A DNA stretch of 64,000 nucleotides from Pezicula radicicola (taxonomy: Eukaryota > Ascomycota > Leotiomycetes > Helotiales > Dermateaceae). The DNA lies in contig PDUO01000017.1 of the NCBI GenBank assembly GCA_003008705.1, positions 499,827 through 563,826 of the forward strand, written 5' to 3'. Position 1 is the stretch's first letter. Each line of letters begins with the position of its first letter. The notes under the pieces were generated by a model. That model saw only the letters and a program-made list of their open reading frames with translations, had not been told where the DNA came from and made no database searches. Shown here in pieces: positions 1-11,849 of the stretch. Position numbers and translations under genes: made by a program.

Positions 1-2203
1 TGGGGTGGAGCGGGTGGCAAAGTGCTGGATTGTGATTGAGTAGTCGACGGGAAAAACTGGGCCAGTGAGTTCTGCTGAGCCATCATCTGCTGCTGAGCCT
101 GTTCCTCGCTTGGCCATCCCCATTTTGCCTTCAGTTCCTTATTCAAGAATCCAACCTTCCAGCCTGTCTCTTTGCGGATCTTCTCAAAGATGTCAAGTAC
201 TTCTTCCTGCTCTCGGCGGACGTTGAGACATTCGGCGGCAATTGCCAAAGATCGCAGAGCGACACTGGCCACTCCACGGTCTTTAACATGGGCCACAATT
301 CCACATATCTGATGAGCGTGGGATAATTGCATGGTGTGCATTTCTTCCGTAGCTTTCGACTGCAAAGGGTTGATTTGGGGCAACAGGCACATTGCTGTGT
401 GGTAGAATAGGCGTCCAACGATTGTTGCACGCTTGATGAGCCTATTTTAGTCAGTATACAACCAGGACTTCAAAACGCCAAACTCAACTCACCAAACTTC
501 CGGGAAGGCAGATTTGGAGCTCGTTTGCGAAGGATAAAGGTACGCCATCGGGTGCATCGTCCGAGGTATACAGTTGTTCCAATCATCACAAAGACCCTTC
601 AACCTCTGCCATTCCGCATATCTGTTTCGCAAGCGTATCTCTTCGTCGTGAGGTGAAGCTTCCTGAAATCTCGGTATCGATGCTCTGAAGTTTGCGATCT
701 TGCCAACGATGTAAAGCATCCGATAAACCCAAAGCTCTTCCCGACACGACTCCGTCTCTCGATGGAAGTCCATATCTACACCCCATTGATCGGGTTCCCA
801 GGCTACCTGCCAATTGAAATGTAAACAGCTTAGTAATTCCATACCAACATTCAGCCAGAAACACGCAGCTCCAATTCCTGTGCTTCTTGCATTCCAGCCA
901 CATTCCTTAATCAGTGCCCGAGCACCCGCAATATGATTCATCCTCTGCATAGCTCTCTCTGACATGATTTCGTAGACATTCAAGATGACAGCTGTCGTGG
1001 CACATATGATCGTATCTCTGTCTGGATTTTGTAGTGACCGTAGCAGTTGCGTTGTTGCGGTATCATAATAATACAGTGCTTTGTCTTCATGATAAACAGG
1101 GTTGACAAGAGTCAAATGCCTGGCTCCACATGCCAGGAAAGCATTAAGAAGCATAGGCTCACCTAAGGAGTGGAACGGCAATAGCCTTGAGAAGTGTTTC
1201 ATGGGGTCCATACTGTCCATCCACAGACCAACTTCCTCTACAAACACTTGCATGAAGAGCACCTCTTCTGGAGAGTTCAAGTAATCACGAGTCTCATTTG
1301 GTGGGGTAAGGGTTTGCTCAGGATTACTGTAGGATGTTGAAGGTGGAGCCATGAATGTAGAGTCACTTCCAGTATGAGAATGATGACGACTTGCAGTTCG
1401 TGAGTGTGTGTTCTCATTGTGGACGGACAATGTACCTTCCGAGTAGGCGCTGGGATTTTGGATTGAGGGCAAAACGTTATTTTGTGATATAGAGGGGTCC
1501 ACGGCCATGGCCATAGGGCGAACTGGGAAGTCCAGTGGTTGGTCTCGAGGAGGAGTTATTATAGTGGGTTCTAGCTGAGCATACCGCCCTAGGCCACCTT
1601 TATACTCGGATGCGATCTCGCGGGATTCGTCTTGAAATTGCACTGTCCCTTGTTAGTAAAGATCTGCTGAAGTGCACCAGTTAACATACCCGCCCAGTCG
1701 GCAGTTGGCGGAATCATCGGCGGCGACTGCACCTGAGTATCGATAAAGTTCAATCGAACACCTCTCTTACAAGTCCGACTCGATTTCCGACAATTCTGGC
1801 AATTCGGCAGCCCCTCATCGCACTTCAGATGGCGCTCTCGACATGTCAAGCATCCTGTCCGCACCCGCTTCGGTTTGTTGTCCTTGGCCGCAGCCGTAGT
1901 CTCCCCTGCTGCGGCCGGAGAAACAGCACTCGGGGGCATCTGATTATTGACTTTGGTTTTTGTTCCCCCCTTGACTAATTTGCCCTGGTTTATGACCTTC
2001 AATTTCTTCGCTGGTCGAGGATTGATGTCGCTGCCGTGGTATAGAGGCGGGCTGAATTGATCTCCCACGAGGGTAAGGTCCGAGACCGTGGAGGCCGAGT
2101 ACAATGGCGACGGGTTGGACTGAAGCTGCTGATATTGTTGGAAGTCGGTAGCCAGGTCAAATCCAGGCGCGAGATAACCTTGTTGGCTATCGTATTGAGC
2201 CAC
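1..2203 (-). CDS. Zn(II)2Cys6 transcription factor, partial at left edge
   Basis: A fungal binuclear zinc-cluster regulator, expected to act in the nucleus. Exons read 2203-1690, 1642-493 and 441 to the window edge, with introns 1643-1689 (GTATGT, ACTAAC, ACAG) and 442-492 (GTGAGT, CTGAC, TAG). Both joins keep the frame. Counting from 2203, six cysteines at about 118, 121, 128, 135, 138 and 145 have the canonical C-x2-C-x6-C-x6-C-x2-C-x6-C spacing, just after a basic stretch. The remainder resembles the fungal-specific transcription factor region of the PF11951 type, ending in a WGW motif and Gln-rich tail. The sequence after the zinc cluster ([12 protein letters not shown]) resembles Moc3-like regulators. 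The frame at 2203 begins with GTG and has no in-frame ATG before an upstream stop, so the true start probably lies in an unseen upstream exon. The 3' end is outside the window. Target genes cannot be told. Confidence 0.88.
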
Positions 2204-4291
2204 GATTTCTACAACTGCGAATCCTCGCAGTGGCTGTCGTGGTAGGATTGTCGGCCGTCAATGGACATTGGCATACGAGAGGAGGCAGGGACCGATCGCG
2301 ATTATGCTATGGACCTCTGGACCTCAACCTGAACCTGGACCTGGACCTAGAAATGAAGAAATACAAAGGGCTGCACTGCAAAGGGCATGTGGTCGCACAA
2401 TACTTTGGGGCAAAAGCAACGCCGGAATCAGAGGTACCCGGACGCTACAGAAGGCGAGGCTTTGGAGAACGTGAAACCTTGTTGGTCCCTTGTCCAAAGG
2501 CGACACAAAAAGCGTGTGTGCGCACGAAAAGACGAACTTTGTAGACAACGACGGCGTGGTGAGTCTCGCCGTTGATGTGGATAGGGTAATTCTTGTATCG
2601 TCAAATAATGGTCGAGTCGGAAGGGCGATCAACGATAGACGTCTGGTTGACCGGCTCGAGTTGCAGTGAATTGGGTCTGCGCCCAACCGAGAGAGGAATG
2701 CAACCACAGAAATAAGGCAAAAGGCGCCTTGGATGGCCGTAAAACGTGCTTTGGTCGTGTTGGCTGACTCGGGACGTGTGTACCTTTGTATGCAAGGGAC
2801 AAAAGTGATGATATAAAATGATGAAGGATCGATAGGGAGGTATATAGTGATCTGTACAGGTGGGGGCGTTTGTTTGTAAGGGGGGAAATGTACTGTAGAT
2901 AATTCAAGAGCGTCGCGATTCTGAGAATTGGGCAGGAAGAGCGACCGCCTTTGTTTTTTCTCCAAGATGATGCAAATAATGCGATGACGGCTCTTTGACT
3001 GCCCTACGCCAAGCCCTCTGGAGGAGTCGGGGGGTGTCGTATTGGGAACTCCAGGGAGGGGCAGCACTCCAGAGCACCACACACTGCGGCAACCTGGCAA
3101 TTGGATTGGGCCCGGCGGTTTGGCCTCGATTCAACGTACCTCATGCTCGTCAGAGGCGCATCCATTTGCAGATACCGTAGTGCCAGATACCGATCTTAAT
3201 CTCCAGCCTCACAGTCGCTGGTGTAGCTGGAAACTCATCTGCAATATATTTTAATATTTAACATACATTGGTGGCCTTCTTCCTCAGCTCCGTGGGTGCG
3301 CAAGCCGAGGTTGGAATCAAGCCTGGGGACGAATGTGGTCGCCGCATCCTTATTCTGATATCGAAAACCCCAGAAAAAGCAAGATGCCAAACAATTCAAT
3401 AGTCTGGACCTGAAGCTTCCAAGGCCACATGTCATATCATAGGCTGGCAGCAAACTGTATTCTACATTACTACAATTGCTTATCTGTATTATCTCAGCTG
3501 CAGTCCCTACGTGCGCTTCAAGAAATAATTAATAATGTGATATCGCGAAGCTCAGCTTTCTCAAATACTTCCATCAAAAGCACCAAGCATCAAGGAACGG
3601 CCAGTCGCCGACAACTCCCCTCAGTCCCTGTCGCAGCACCCGTCCTCCCACCGACCACAACAACTCGAGACATGGCGAGAACTGGTAGCGAGTAACAAAA
3701 GCTGCAGACATCTTACAAGAATTGTGGCACACAGCCACGCTTGGTCAAACAGGGCCGTATTTGCCATTTGTAAGAGACTTCGGATGAGCCCTACATACTT
3801 ATGCCGTGAAGCATGAATGCGCGAATGCGAAATGTAGCGCAGCTCGTTCTGTCTCTTGCTTTGAAGGAACTGATGGTATGAGACAGCAGATAGTTGCGGA
3901 AAACTGCAGAGGCCCCACGCATTCTAGAAATCTAGATGCGCAGAGGTTGAGTATTTGAGAAAGTGCTCGAGGACGGGCGGTTTGAGAGGTTGACGTCGTT
4001 CGATCGTCTGTTGTACCGTGCCCTTATTATTTCCATTATTACAGTATTACTTGGGGATCGTCTCGAGGATGGAGAGCCGAAAGAGAGCCCCGGACTTGAC
4101 TTGGGGGGGTTAGGAGTAGTGAAAGGGGATGTCTTGGTATCAACCACCTTGACTAGCACGTGATATCAAAGGTTACCAGGCAATGTAGATGATCTCAGTG
4201 ATGTGCAATCCAACAGTCTGGTAACAGAAGAAGCTTCTTAATCAACAACCTTCTGTATGGTGAGCTACTTTCCATCTTAGAGTCAGTCAGG
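2204..4291. other. Intergenic region, no convincing gene
   Basis: This stretch holds the upstream region of the zinc-cluster regulator and the promoter of ASA1. A short degenerate hexamer run (CCTGGA-like) lies at about 2325-2350. Long open frames occur on the minus strand at 2324-3100 but have low-complexity content and no recognisable domain, so they look like chance or leader sequence. Confidence 0.5.
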
Positions 4292-5766
4292 ATGGCTCTT
4301 CCACCAGCTCAACCTGCATACATCCTTCGTGGACACGCCGCACAGATCCACTCCACAACCTTTATCAGATCAAATACGCGGCTCGTGACTGGCGATGGAG
4401 ATGGATGGATTGTGGTTTGGAGTTTAGAGATCAAGAGGCCTGTTGCCGTCTGGAGAGCCCATGAAGGCGCAATTCTTGGAGCCGATGCTTGGGTTAATGA
4501 TAAATTGATCACGTGGGTATTTATATCTTTAAGTTTTGGTTCCATTCCCGAATGCCAGATTGTCTTTGCTCTGATTTTGATTATATTCTTCTTGCGGGCG
4601 TCTTCTATCATATACTTGTCTAACACAATGTAGGCACGGCAAAGACAACAAACTCATAATATGGAAGTTCTCCTCTGACGACGAGCAATCGATGAGCACA
4701 GTTCTCCCAGTCGACACACCTCCAACACCTCGAAAGCAGCCATGGCTTCTACATGTATTGCATGTCAATACCATGAACTTCTGCTCTTTTGCTCAAAGTC
4801 AAGCTTATCCAAATCAGATCCCAGATTCAGATAGTAGCGAAGACGAGCTATTAATTGCAGTTCCCAACACACTGAGTTCTGAAACTGTGCGCTTTTTAAT
4901 CATTTTCAAAAATTTCCGAATGCTGATTATTCTAGGTTGATATCTTTCATATCCCATCAGAAAAGAGAATTCATACAGTTCCTAGTGCAATCAAAGGCGG
5001 CATGATAATGGCTGTATCCGTCTTCTATCACCCAACCAGCCAAAATCTAACTGTAGTTTCCGGTTACGAGAGCGGGCACACCTCAGTATCACAACTTGCT
5101 AGTACCACCACATCAAAAGCCAACCCCAATCAAACCAACAGCAATAACAACGTACCACAGGACTCAAAAAATCAAGCACAGCCAAGTCTACTCTCACAAG
5201 CCCTCAAGCAGGCTACTTCAACATCAGAACCTCCCAAAACTCTCCAATGGCAAACACTATATCTAAGCCAGCCACACACACAACCCATTCTTTCTCTCTC
5301 ACTATCCCCCAAGTACGATTACTACATCACCTCATCAGCAGACGCCATCATCGCCAAACACACCATCCCAACCTCCCCACCACTCCAAACCCCCTCCTCA
5401 AACCGCCTAGATCTCCCCACGAAAACCATTCAAACAGGGCATTCAGGCCAGCAATCTTTGGCTATCAGGAACGATGGCAAGATCTTTGCGACAGCAGGAT
5501 GGGATTCGAAAATTAGGGTTTATAGTTGTAAGACTCTTAAGGAATTAGCGGTGTTGAAGTGGCATAAAGAGGGATGTTTTGCTGTTCGGTTTGCAGACAT
5601 CGTTGATGAAGTAGAAGAGAAGAAAGAACAGGGAGGTGGAAAAGAGGTTGCGATGAGAGAGGGAAGTTTAAGTGTGAGGGAGGAGAGGGCCCGGAAGGCG
5701 GAGAGGACCCATTGGTTAGTTGCAGGTAGTAAGGATGGGAAGGTCAGTCTGTGGGATATTTATTAG
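4292..5766 (+). CDS. ASA1: ASTRA-associated protein 1, WD40 repeat protein
   Basis: Predicted 434-aa WD40 protein of the Asa1 family, a subunit of the ASTRA complex, which works with TTT/Tel2 in assembly of PIKK kinases and in chromatin functions. Exons are 4292-4512, 4634-4886 and 4936-5766; introns 4513-4633 and 4887-4935 have CTAAC/CTGAT branch-like sequences and TAG acceptors, and all phases agree. The start [15 protein letters not shown] followed by a first WD unit ending in IVVWSLE, then KLIIWKF, is typical of the family. Later blades end in KIRVYSC and KVSLWDIY, the last being the C terminus. A low-complexity Ser/Thr/Asn/Gln insert lies between blades around residues 185-230. Coding strand is C-rich to about 5420, then G-rich. 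Confidence 0.9.
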
Positions 5767-6278
5767 TCTGGAGGCCTCCTTCAAATATCCAACGGTGACA
5801 GGAAGATACCTGCTAATCATATGCTTAATATGAAATTCCATAGGTAGAGCATAATAGATACCTACAGTAATGTATATATTGTCCATCGCTTGACTCCTCT
5901 AAGCGATACCTATGATTTTGATTTCGAAATACTCAGTGTGCAGTATATAGGTACCTAGCTATGTAACTTCCTAAAATAGTATCGTAACAATTAATGACAC
6001 AGAACCAATAACAGAACCAATAACAGTCCTATCATCACAAGAGTCACGATGAGAACAAACTCAACATAAGGCAAACAATCAAGACTTACGATTAAAACCA
6101 TGATTCCAAGATTCTCAATCATCCTTAGATAACAAAAACTCTCTATAAAATCGAACCCGCATCTCTAACACTTCCTCCCAACAAAAACCAAAATAGAATA
6201 CCAAAAAGACGGAGAGAGAAACCCCCCCCCCCCCCCAAAATCAAAAAAAAAAACAAGAACATAATACACAAAATCAAA
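5767..6278. other. Intergenic with a poly-C tract
   Basis: Holds the 3' end of ASA1 and the leader of the next gene. It includes a direct repeat of AGAACCAATAAC at about 6001-6025 and a run of 15 C (6222-6236) followed by A-rich sequence, 43 bases before the next start codon. Homopolymers of this length are prone to sequencing length errors. Confidence 0.6.
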
Positions 6279-7055
6279 ATGTCCAACCAAATCCCTCTCA
6301 CACTTAACAACGACAGGGAACTCCAAACCTCCCACCAAACCAACTACAACCACATCCCAACCAAAACAACAACCCTTCTCTCTCCAACTCTAAGACCCGT
6401 CTTTCCCTCCTGGTCCCCTTTCCCTCTTAACAACCTCCTCATCGCAAAACAAGATACCACAGACATAATAATAGGCACATACCCAGCAATGTGCTCTACA
6501 TCCGACCCTAGAAATCAACTTAGATTTTGCGAGAAAACGATTCAGTTATTCCATCAAACGAATAATGGAAAGGGGGAGACTGAAAGGGAGAGGGAAATGA
6601 ATTGGAGGATAAAAGTCCTAGAAACCATACATAGTGAAATAACCACCTTTCTCTTCTGGCGAAGAATTCATTTTCCTTATCTTCCCTACACCTACATAAA
6701 TACGAATACGGAAAAAGAAAAGAAAAAGAAGCAAAGAGAAGAAGAGGAAGAAGAAAGAATAAGAAATAATGATATGATAGCAGCGGTATGGACATGGAAA
6801 AAAGCGATCGAAGAGATTTTGGTGAGTTATAGTGTTGAGAGGGATGTTAGTTGGAGATTGATTGAGTGTTTTTTGAGGGATGATTTGATTTCGGGGGAAT
6901 TGAGGATCCTTGTGAGGGTTTTGATGGGAAGGATGGGGAGGGAGAAGTGGGAGGGGTTGTTTGGGAGGGTACTGGTTTTGTTAGGGGAGATGAGAGGGAA
7001 TTTGGAGGAGTTGTTAGGAGGGTGGAGGGGAAGTAAGTACCTAGGTAGACTGTGA
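6279..7055 (+). CDS. Hypothetical protein, 258 aa
   Basis: A single-exon frame of 258 codons with a good start context (AAAATGTCC). I do not recognise it. The first part is rich in Thr, Asn and Pro and contains FPSWSPFPLNN; a Lys/Glu run (residues about 145-165) separates it from a C-terminal half that looks helical, with regularly spaced Leu and Arg. No signal peptide, membrane segment or known motif is visible. The coding strand is nearly free of G early on and nearly free of C near the end, which makes codon use very uneven, so chance openness must be considered. Gene order, an A-rich leader and helical C-terminal content make a real gene slightly more likely than not. Confidence 0.5.
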   Translation: MSNQIPLTLNNDRELQTSHQTNYNHIPTKTTTLLSPTLRPVFPSWSPFPLNNLLIAKQDTTDIIIGTYPAMCSTSDPRNQLRFCEKTIQLFHQTNNGKGETEREREMNWRIKVLETIHSEITTFLFWRRIHFPYLPYTYINTNTEKEKKKKQREEEEEERIRNNDMIAAVWTWKKAIEEILVSYSVERDVSWRLIECFLRDDLISGELRILVRVLMGRMGREKWEGLFGRVLVLLGEMRGNLEELLGGWRGSKYLGRL

Positions 7056-7675
7056 TATGTACAGTACAATATCTGTAACGATAAGAAAATTATTCCTTCT
7101 CTCTTTTGGATTCAATAATCTCTTTATCTACTTGCTTGAGGTTTAAGATGTGAGTGTTGGCTATTTGTTAACAATCCAGTAGAGAATTAAATAGAACCTA
7201 CCTCTTGAATTGGATCGACAAACTATTTAGCGCTTAAGGGCTACAGAACGTAATTGCGGTACCAAAGTAATCACTGTTCGCAAAAGAAAAAACTCTACTT
7301 AGCCGGATATAGAAACTTTAAGAGCGCCTATGATGGCGAATAACTTGGAAAGTCTTAGAAAAGACAATTTCTTTCAGATTGCCGAAAATGAAAATGCTCA
7401 GATTGATCATCGAATCCCGTTAGCAAAAAATGGACTTCTTGTGCCACAGATGACGTATACTAGTACACTAGTCCATCAAAACAAACTATAACGTTCCTCA
7501 AACTCGGAATACTCACTGAGAAACTCGTGGTAGCTACACAGAAACAAAATGTCCAAATTCGAAAGACTCTAGCCTGGATCTTGTGAAAAGTCGAAAAGAT
7601 CCTTGAACGTCTCTGAATCATCTGGAGAGAGTTAGGCTATAAGAGCGAACTGGGCTGCACATTAATTCGTTTATT
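7056..7675. other. Intergenic, convergent 3' ends
   Basis: AT-rich sequence between two converging genes. I see no gene, RNA or repeat in it beyond the short palindromic ACTAGTACACTAGT near 7458. Confidence 0.5.
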
Positions 7676-8668
7676 TTAGAAGATCTGACTCAGTACTCTC
7701 TTAACCTGCTCAGACTGGGCTGTCTTCTCCACAGGTTTCTTCTTCTTGACCACCTTATTCTGACCAAAGACCTTTGCACGCTCACCACCCTTCTTCTGCT
7801 TCTTTTGCACCGGCGAAGCAAACCTCCCATCTTCCACACCACCCTCATCCTCATCATCCTTCTTCCTCTTTGCAGACTCTTTCGACTGCATTCCCTCCAA
7901 CATTTTTGCCCTCTCCACGTTCTGCACGAATTCCTTATTCTCCTTCGTCGTCCGACTGATCTCTGCCCTCATCCTGCTTGTCCTTTCGGCATTCTCAGCA
8001 GCAATTTGCTCTGTCAGAGAATTCCATTTGAAGTTTTTGAGGTATTTCAAATTCCAGACGTCGTCGTGGTAGTAGGTGCCTTTTTTACCTCCGATAATTC
8101 TTGCGTTCAACAACTCGCAGGCGTGTTTGGCGTCAGCTTTATTCGTAAATTCTGCCCAGCCGTCGCTGAACATCTTCTTCTTATTGCCTCCGCTCCGTAC
8201 GCGCTTGCTGTGGGAGGCTGGGTCTTCGGGAGTCATGAAGATGCGATTGATAGTGCCGTATGGAGCGAGGAGTGATCGTAATTTGGATGGCTTCATGAAG
8301 GGTGGTATTCGTGATATGTAGACTACACCGGAGCGTTTAATCTTTTTATCTGTATCGATGAGATTCTTCTTCAAGAGAGGTTTCGAGACACCAGGGAGGT
8401 CCTCGGCCCTTCGCAGCCTTTTTGACTTGGGTTTCTCATCAATTGACTGCTCTGGCTCTTTGATCTCCTCATCTTTGTCGCTCTCATTGACGTCCTGAAG
8501 GCCTTCCTCGTCGTCGCTGGCATTGTCGTCGCTCTCAACTTTCCTCCGCTTGGGACTTCGGCGGCCCTTCTTCAGATCCTCAACCTCGGAATCGTATCCC
8601 TGGCTCTGGCTACCCTCATCATCACTGTTATCTGCATCCAGGAAGTCGTTGTGCTTTCGAGTTGCCAT
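7676..8668 (-). CDS. ESF2: Pre-rRNA processing protein, ESF2/ABT1 family
   Basis: Predicted 330-aa nucleolar RNA-binding protein of the ESF2/ABT1 family, needed for 18S rRNA maturation in the small-subunit processome, where yeast Esf2 works with the helicase Dbp8. Single exon. The start at 8668 (CAAAATGGCA) is preferred over an in-frame ATG 60 bases upstream because its context is stronger and the acidic N terminus (DADNSDDEG) is family-like. An acidic and basic tail is followed by an RRM at about residues 115-205 with GVVYISRIPPFMKPSKLRSL and GWAEFTNKADAKHACELLN, then the family signature around YHDDVWNLKYLKNFKWNSLTEQ, and a Lys-rich C terminus that should act as nuclear/nucleolar signal. 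It is divergent from the aldehyde dehydrogenase gene, 240 bases apart. Confidence 0.93.
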   Translation of the reverse strand: MATRKHNDFLDADNSDDEGSQSQGYDSEVEDLKKGRRSPKRRKVESDDNASDDEEGLQDVNESDKDEEIKEPEQSIDEKPKSKRLRRAEDLPGVSKPLLKKNLIDTDKKIKRSGVVYISRIPPFMKPSKLRSLLAPYGTINRIFMTPEDPASHSKRVRSGGNKKKMFSDGWAEFTNKADAKHACELLNARIIGGKKGTYYHDDVWNLKYLKNFKWNSLTEQIAAENAERTSRMRAEISRTTKENKEFVQNVERAKMLEGMQSKESAKRKKDDEDEGGVEDGRFASPVQKKQKKGGERAKVFGQNKVVKKKKPVEKTAQSEQVKRVLSQIF

Positions 8669-8908
8669 TTTGTGGTTTGGTGAGGCTGAGTTCTGATGAG
8701 GCTGTCGTCGAAACTTTTTAACCAACACAGACCCCTACCATTTTAGAATTCTCCGCTAGTGTCCGCTAGCTTCTCTATCGCGGGGCAGGTCAAGGCGGTG
8801 GGCGGTATCGGGCGCGTGGGGCGATAAAGCTTCAGATGAAAGTTGAAAAACATCCCACCATCCAAGGACAATCAACCAAAATCTGCATAAATCACAACTA
8901 TCGCCAAA
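8669..8908. promoter_or_regulatory. Shared divergent promoter region
   Basis: The 240 bases between the ESF2 and aldehyde dehydrogenase start codons must hold both promoters. A TGCATAAATC stretch at about 8884 is A/T-rich but too close to the start codon to be a certain TATA element. Confidence 0.5.
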
Positions 8909-10422
8909 ATGTCGTCTGAGATCCTCATCACCATTTCCCCAATCACAAACAAGCCTGTCCTCACAAGAGATGCCATTTCTCAAAAGGACCTCGCAGCTCA
9001 AGCAGGAGTTGCCACCCAAGCCTTCTTGAGTTTCCGCAAGACTTCTTTGGCTGATAGACAAGCCATTGTCAAAAAAGCCTTGGTTCTTCTAGGAGAAAAG
9101 CAAGATGTGCTGGCAAAGGAACTTACAGAGCAGATGGGACGACCAATTGCATACACAGCCAAGGAGGTTGCAACTGCTGTAAAGAGAGGAGAGTATCTCT
9201 TGAAGATTAGCGAAGACGCATTGGCAGATACAGATGGAGAGGCAGAGCAAGGTTTTAAGAGATTCATTCGAAAGGTTCCGGTAGGACCAGTATTGATTCT
9301 CTTTGCCTGGAACGTAAGAACACGCCTCCCCAGGGTTGAGACAGTCACTAAGGCTGTATCTAGTATCCATACTTGATCCTCGTTAACTCCCTTATCCCTG
9401 CTATCCTCGCTGGAAATACCGTTATTCTAAAGCCTTCTCCCCAAACTCCTACCATCGTCGAGCATATGGCCTCCATATTTGCTGAGGCTGGTCTTCCTAA
9501 GAACGTTATACAATTCTTTCACTCTGGATCACCCAAGATCATCGAGTCAATCGTCCAAAACCCCGAGATCGAATTGGTATGCTTCACAGGCTCAGTGGCT
9601 GGTGGACTGGCTGTACAAAAGGCAGCAGCAGACAGAACAATTGGTGTTGGTCTTGAGCTTGGGGGAAAGGATCCCGCATATATTCGAGCTGATGTTGATG
9701 TTACTTGGGCGGCAGAGGAGATCGTTGATGGAGCAGTTTTCAACTCGGGTCAGAGTTGTTGCAGTTTGGAAAGAATATATGTCGATGAGAAAATCCATGA
9801 TGCATTTGTTGAGGCCATTCAAGCTGTCCTAAAAGGATACAAGCTTGGTGACCCTTTTGACAAATCAACACACGTTGGACCAGTTGTATCGAAGCGATCT
9901 AAGGAAGCTATTGAGGCACATATCAGCGATGCTTTGAAGAAGGGAGCAAAGGATGTTACACCCGAAAATAAAAGCTTCGAGAATCCTCCAGCCGATGGCA
10001 ACTATGTCAGGCCAACTCTCCTTACTGGCGTTGATCACACCATGACAGTCATGACGGAGGAGACCTTTGGCCCCGTAATCCCGGTTATGAAGGTCAGGAA
10101 CGACGAGGAGGCAATCAAGCTCATGAATGATAGCGAATTTGGCCTTACAGCCAGTATTTGGACCAAGGATACAGCCAAAGGATTCGAGCTCGCAGACGAT
10201 GTCGAGGCAGGCACTGTATTCGTGAACCGTTGCGACTTCCCTAGCCCAGTAAGCAAGCCACATTTCCCCCCTCTCCTTGAAATCTCTAATCTCTGATAGG
10301 ATCTTGCGTGGGTTGGCTGGAAAAACTCAGGAAAGGGCCAGACTTTGAGCAAATTCGGCTTCGACCAATTTGTGAAGCTCAAGAGTTACCACATTAAAGA
10401 TTATCCTATGGGAACATTATGA
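8909..10422 (+). CDS. NAD(P)-dependent aldehyde dehydrogenase
   Basis: Predicted 470-aa enzyme of the aldehyde dehydrogenase superfamily, oxidising an aldehyde to an acid with NAD(P). Exons are 8909-9313, 9364-10248 and 10300-10422; introns 9314-9363 and 10249-10299 have GTAAGA/GTAAGC donors and TAG acceptors, all in phase 0. Visible motifs: cofactor-binding NTVILKPS (Lys about 158), FTGS (about 209-212), the general base Glu in GLELGGK (about 233), catalytic Cys in GQSCC (about 267) and ETFGP near the C terminus. Length fits the family. Overall layout resembles succinate-semialdehyde-dehydrogenase-like enzymes of the YneI/Sad type, but I cannot name the substrate. No targeting peptide is obvious, so cytosolic action is likely. 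Confidence 0.92.
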
Positions 10423-11849
10423 TTCATGAGGAGTAATCGCATACCGATGTCATGCCACCGAACAATTTTCTACGAAACACCCTACGCGAGACACGAAGAA
10501 AATAATAGATGAATAGACATATTCGCAGATTTCAAACCCCTTCCATGAACTATCTGTGTAAATACTTGGATCGTGAGGTATGAATGGTTTGAGCTGAACA
10601 CCAGCGAAACACTGATATCAGCGATAGGCGCCTTTAGGGAACGTACAATATATTGCGTCGTAGGTAAGCAAATTACGAATGCGGCATGCAAATTCATGAT
10701 CCTTGATTGTCATACAAAATGGATTCTTTGGTGACTTGGTCGTTTGGCTCCCGGAATCACCTCCTGGCTCCTAGCTCGCTTACCTGCAGAATACTGGCTG
10801 CAAGGGGCTTAAATGGCTGGACCCCTCGGACACAAATCAATCAACTGGTAGTCAATAATTTCGCATCCTGTCGTCACGCAAAAACGCGAAGATGCGCCCG
10901 AAGCCCTGGCTTAGGAAATGACCAGACTTTCCGTGTCACATGACAACAACCCGTTGTCCGAGACCTGCCACTTTCCTTACTCCTAGTACATAGTCCATCC
11001 ATTCCACGCTTACCCTTCCCCGGCCCCAGCGTCACGCCAGAGAGCTGCGAAAGGATAGAAGGTTCAAAACCATCAAAGTATCCTGCCTCGGAAACCTCTA
11101 AACACAAAGTCAAAAGTTCATGACCCAACCACCTCAAACACCTAGTTTTATATTTTAGCAACGAATGTCCGATTAAGGTTTCATCCGCGAGCTACAAGGG
11201 ACTTTGAAGGAAGCGTGGGATGTACTTTAGTTGCACATTCCAGAAGAGCTTGCTTCAGGGGCAGCGAGTAACCTAAATTTGCAGTGGCGCAAGGAGCCAG
11301 AAGTTTTGAGACGCTCTGCCACGTTGTGTTCCCCGAAGGCTGGGACTAAGAATGAAAAAGTATGACGGGTTGCACTTGTATTGGCTCTGTGTAATTTCGT
11401 ATATGCGTTTCCTGGTCAGCAAGCAAGCTTCGTTCTGACTGTCATCTACTCTTTCATTCTTTATATATCACTGATACCCCAAGGCATTATCATTTTTCAG
11501 ATCACAACGTGTGTACTCTTTTCAGTAATAAAACGATCATTATATAATTGTCTCGCGAAGCCGTTATCTTTGTTCAACACGTATTCTATCCTCCTTGTTT
11601 ATTGCCACCAGCAATTCTACTTTTTTAGTACACATCTCAGCGAGCGTTCCTACTTGAGATATTTAGTTGTTATTTCTAAACGCTACTTCGAGTACGACTT
11701 TCAAGAGCTGCCATAATTTTACGACTATTGTATATCCCATCCCACTCTTCTCGAAGTACACCTAAAGCACCCTCACCGAGAGGAAGGCTTTGAATACACA
11801 AACCTACTTTACCTCCCAACAACGGAGCATTTCATAATCGACGACTAAA
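10423..11849. other. Intergenic and long 5' leader, no gene seen
   Basis: About 1.4 kb without a convincing reading frame. The last 400 bases, rich in T and C, are probably promoter and leader of the small gene at 11850. A plus-strand frame at 11381-11716 is hydrophobic and Phe/Tyr-rich, as expected of a T-rich leader read by chance. Confidence 0.5.

Noticed and set aside
2324..3100. Minus-strand frame of 258 codons
   Set aside because: Ser/Thr/Arg-rich with no domain or gene-like structure; overlaps the upstream region of the zinc-cluster gene and other frames stay open over the same DNA.
11381..11716. Plus-strand hydrophobic frame of 111 codons
   Set aside because: T-rich leader DNA read as Phe/Leu/Tyr; ends before the better-supported spliced gene at 11850.
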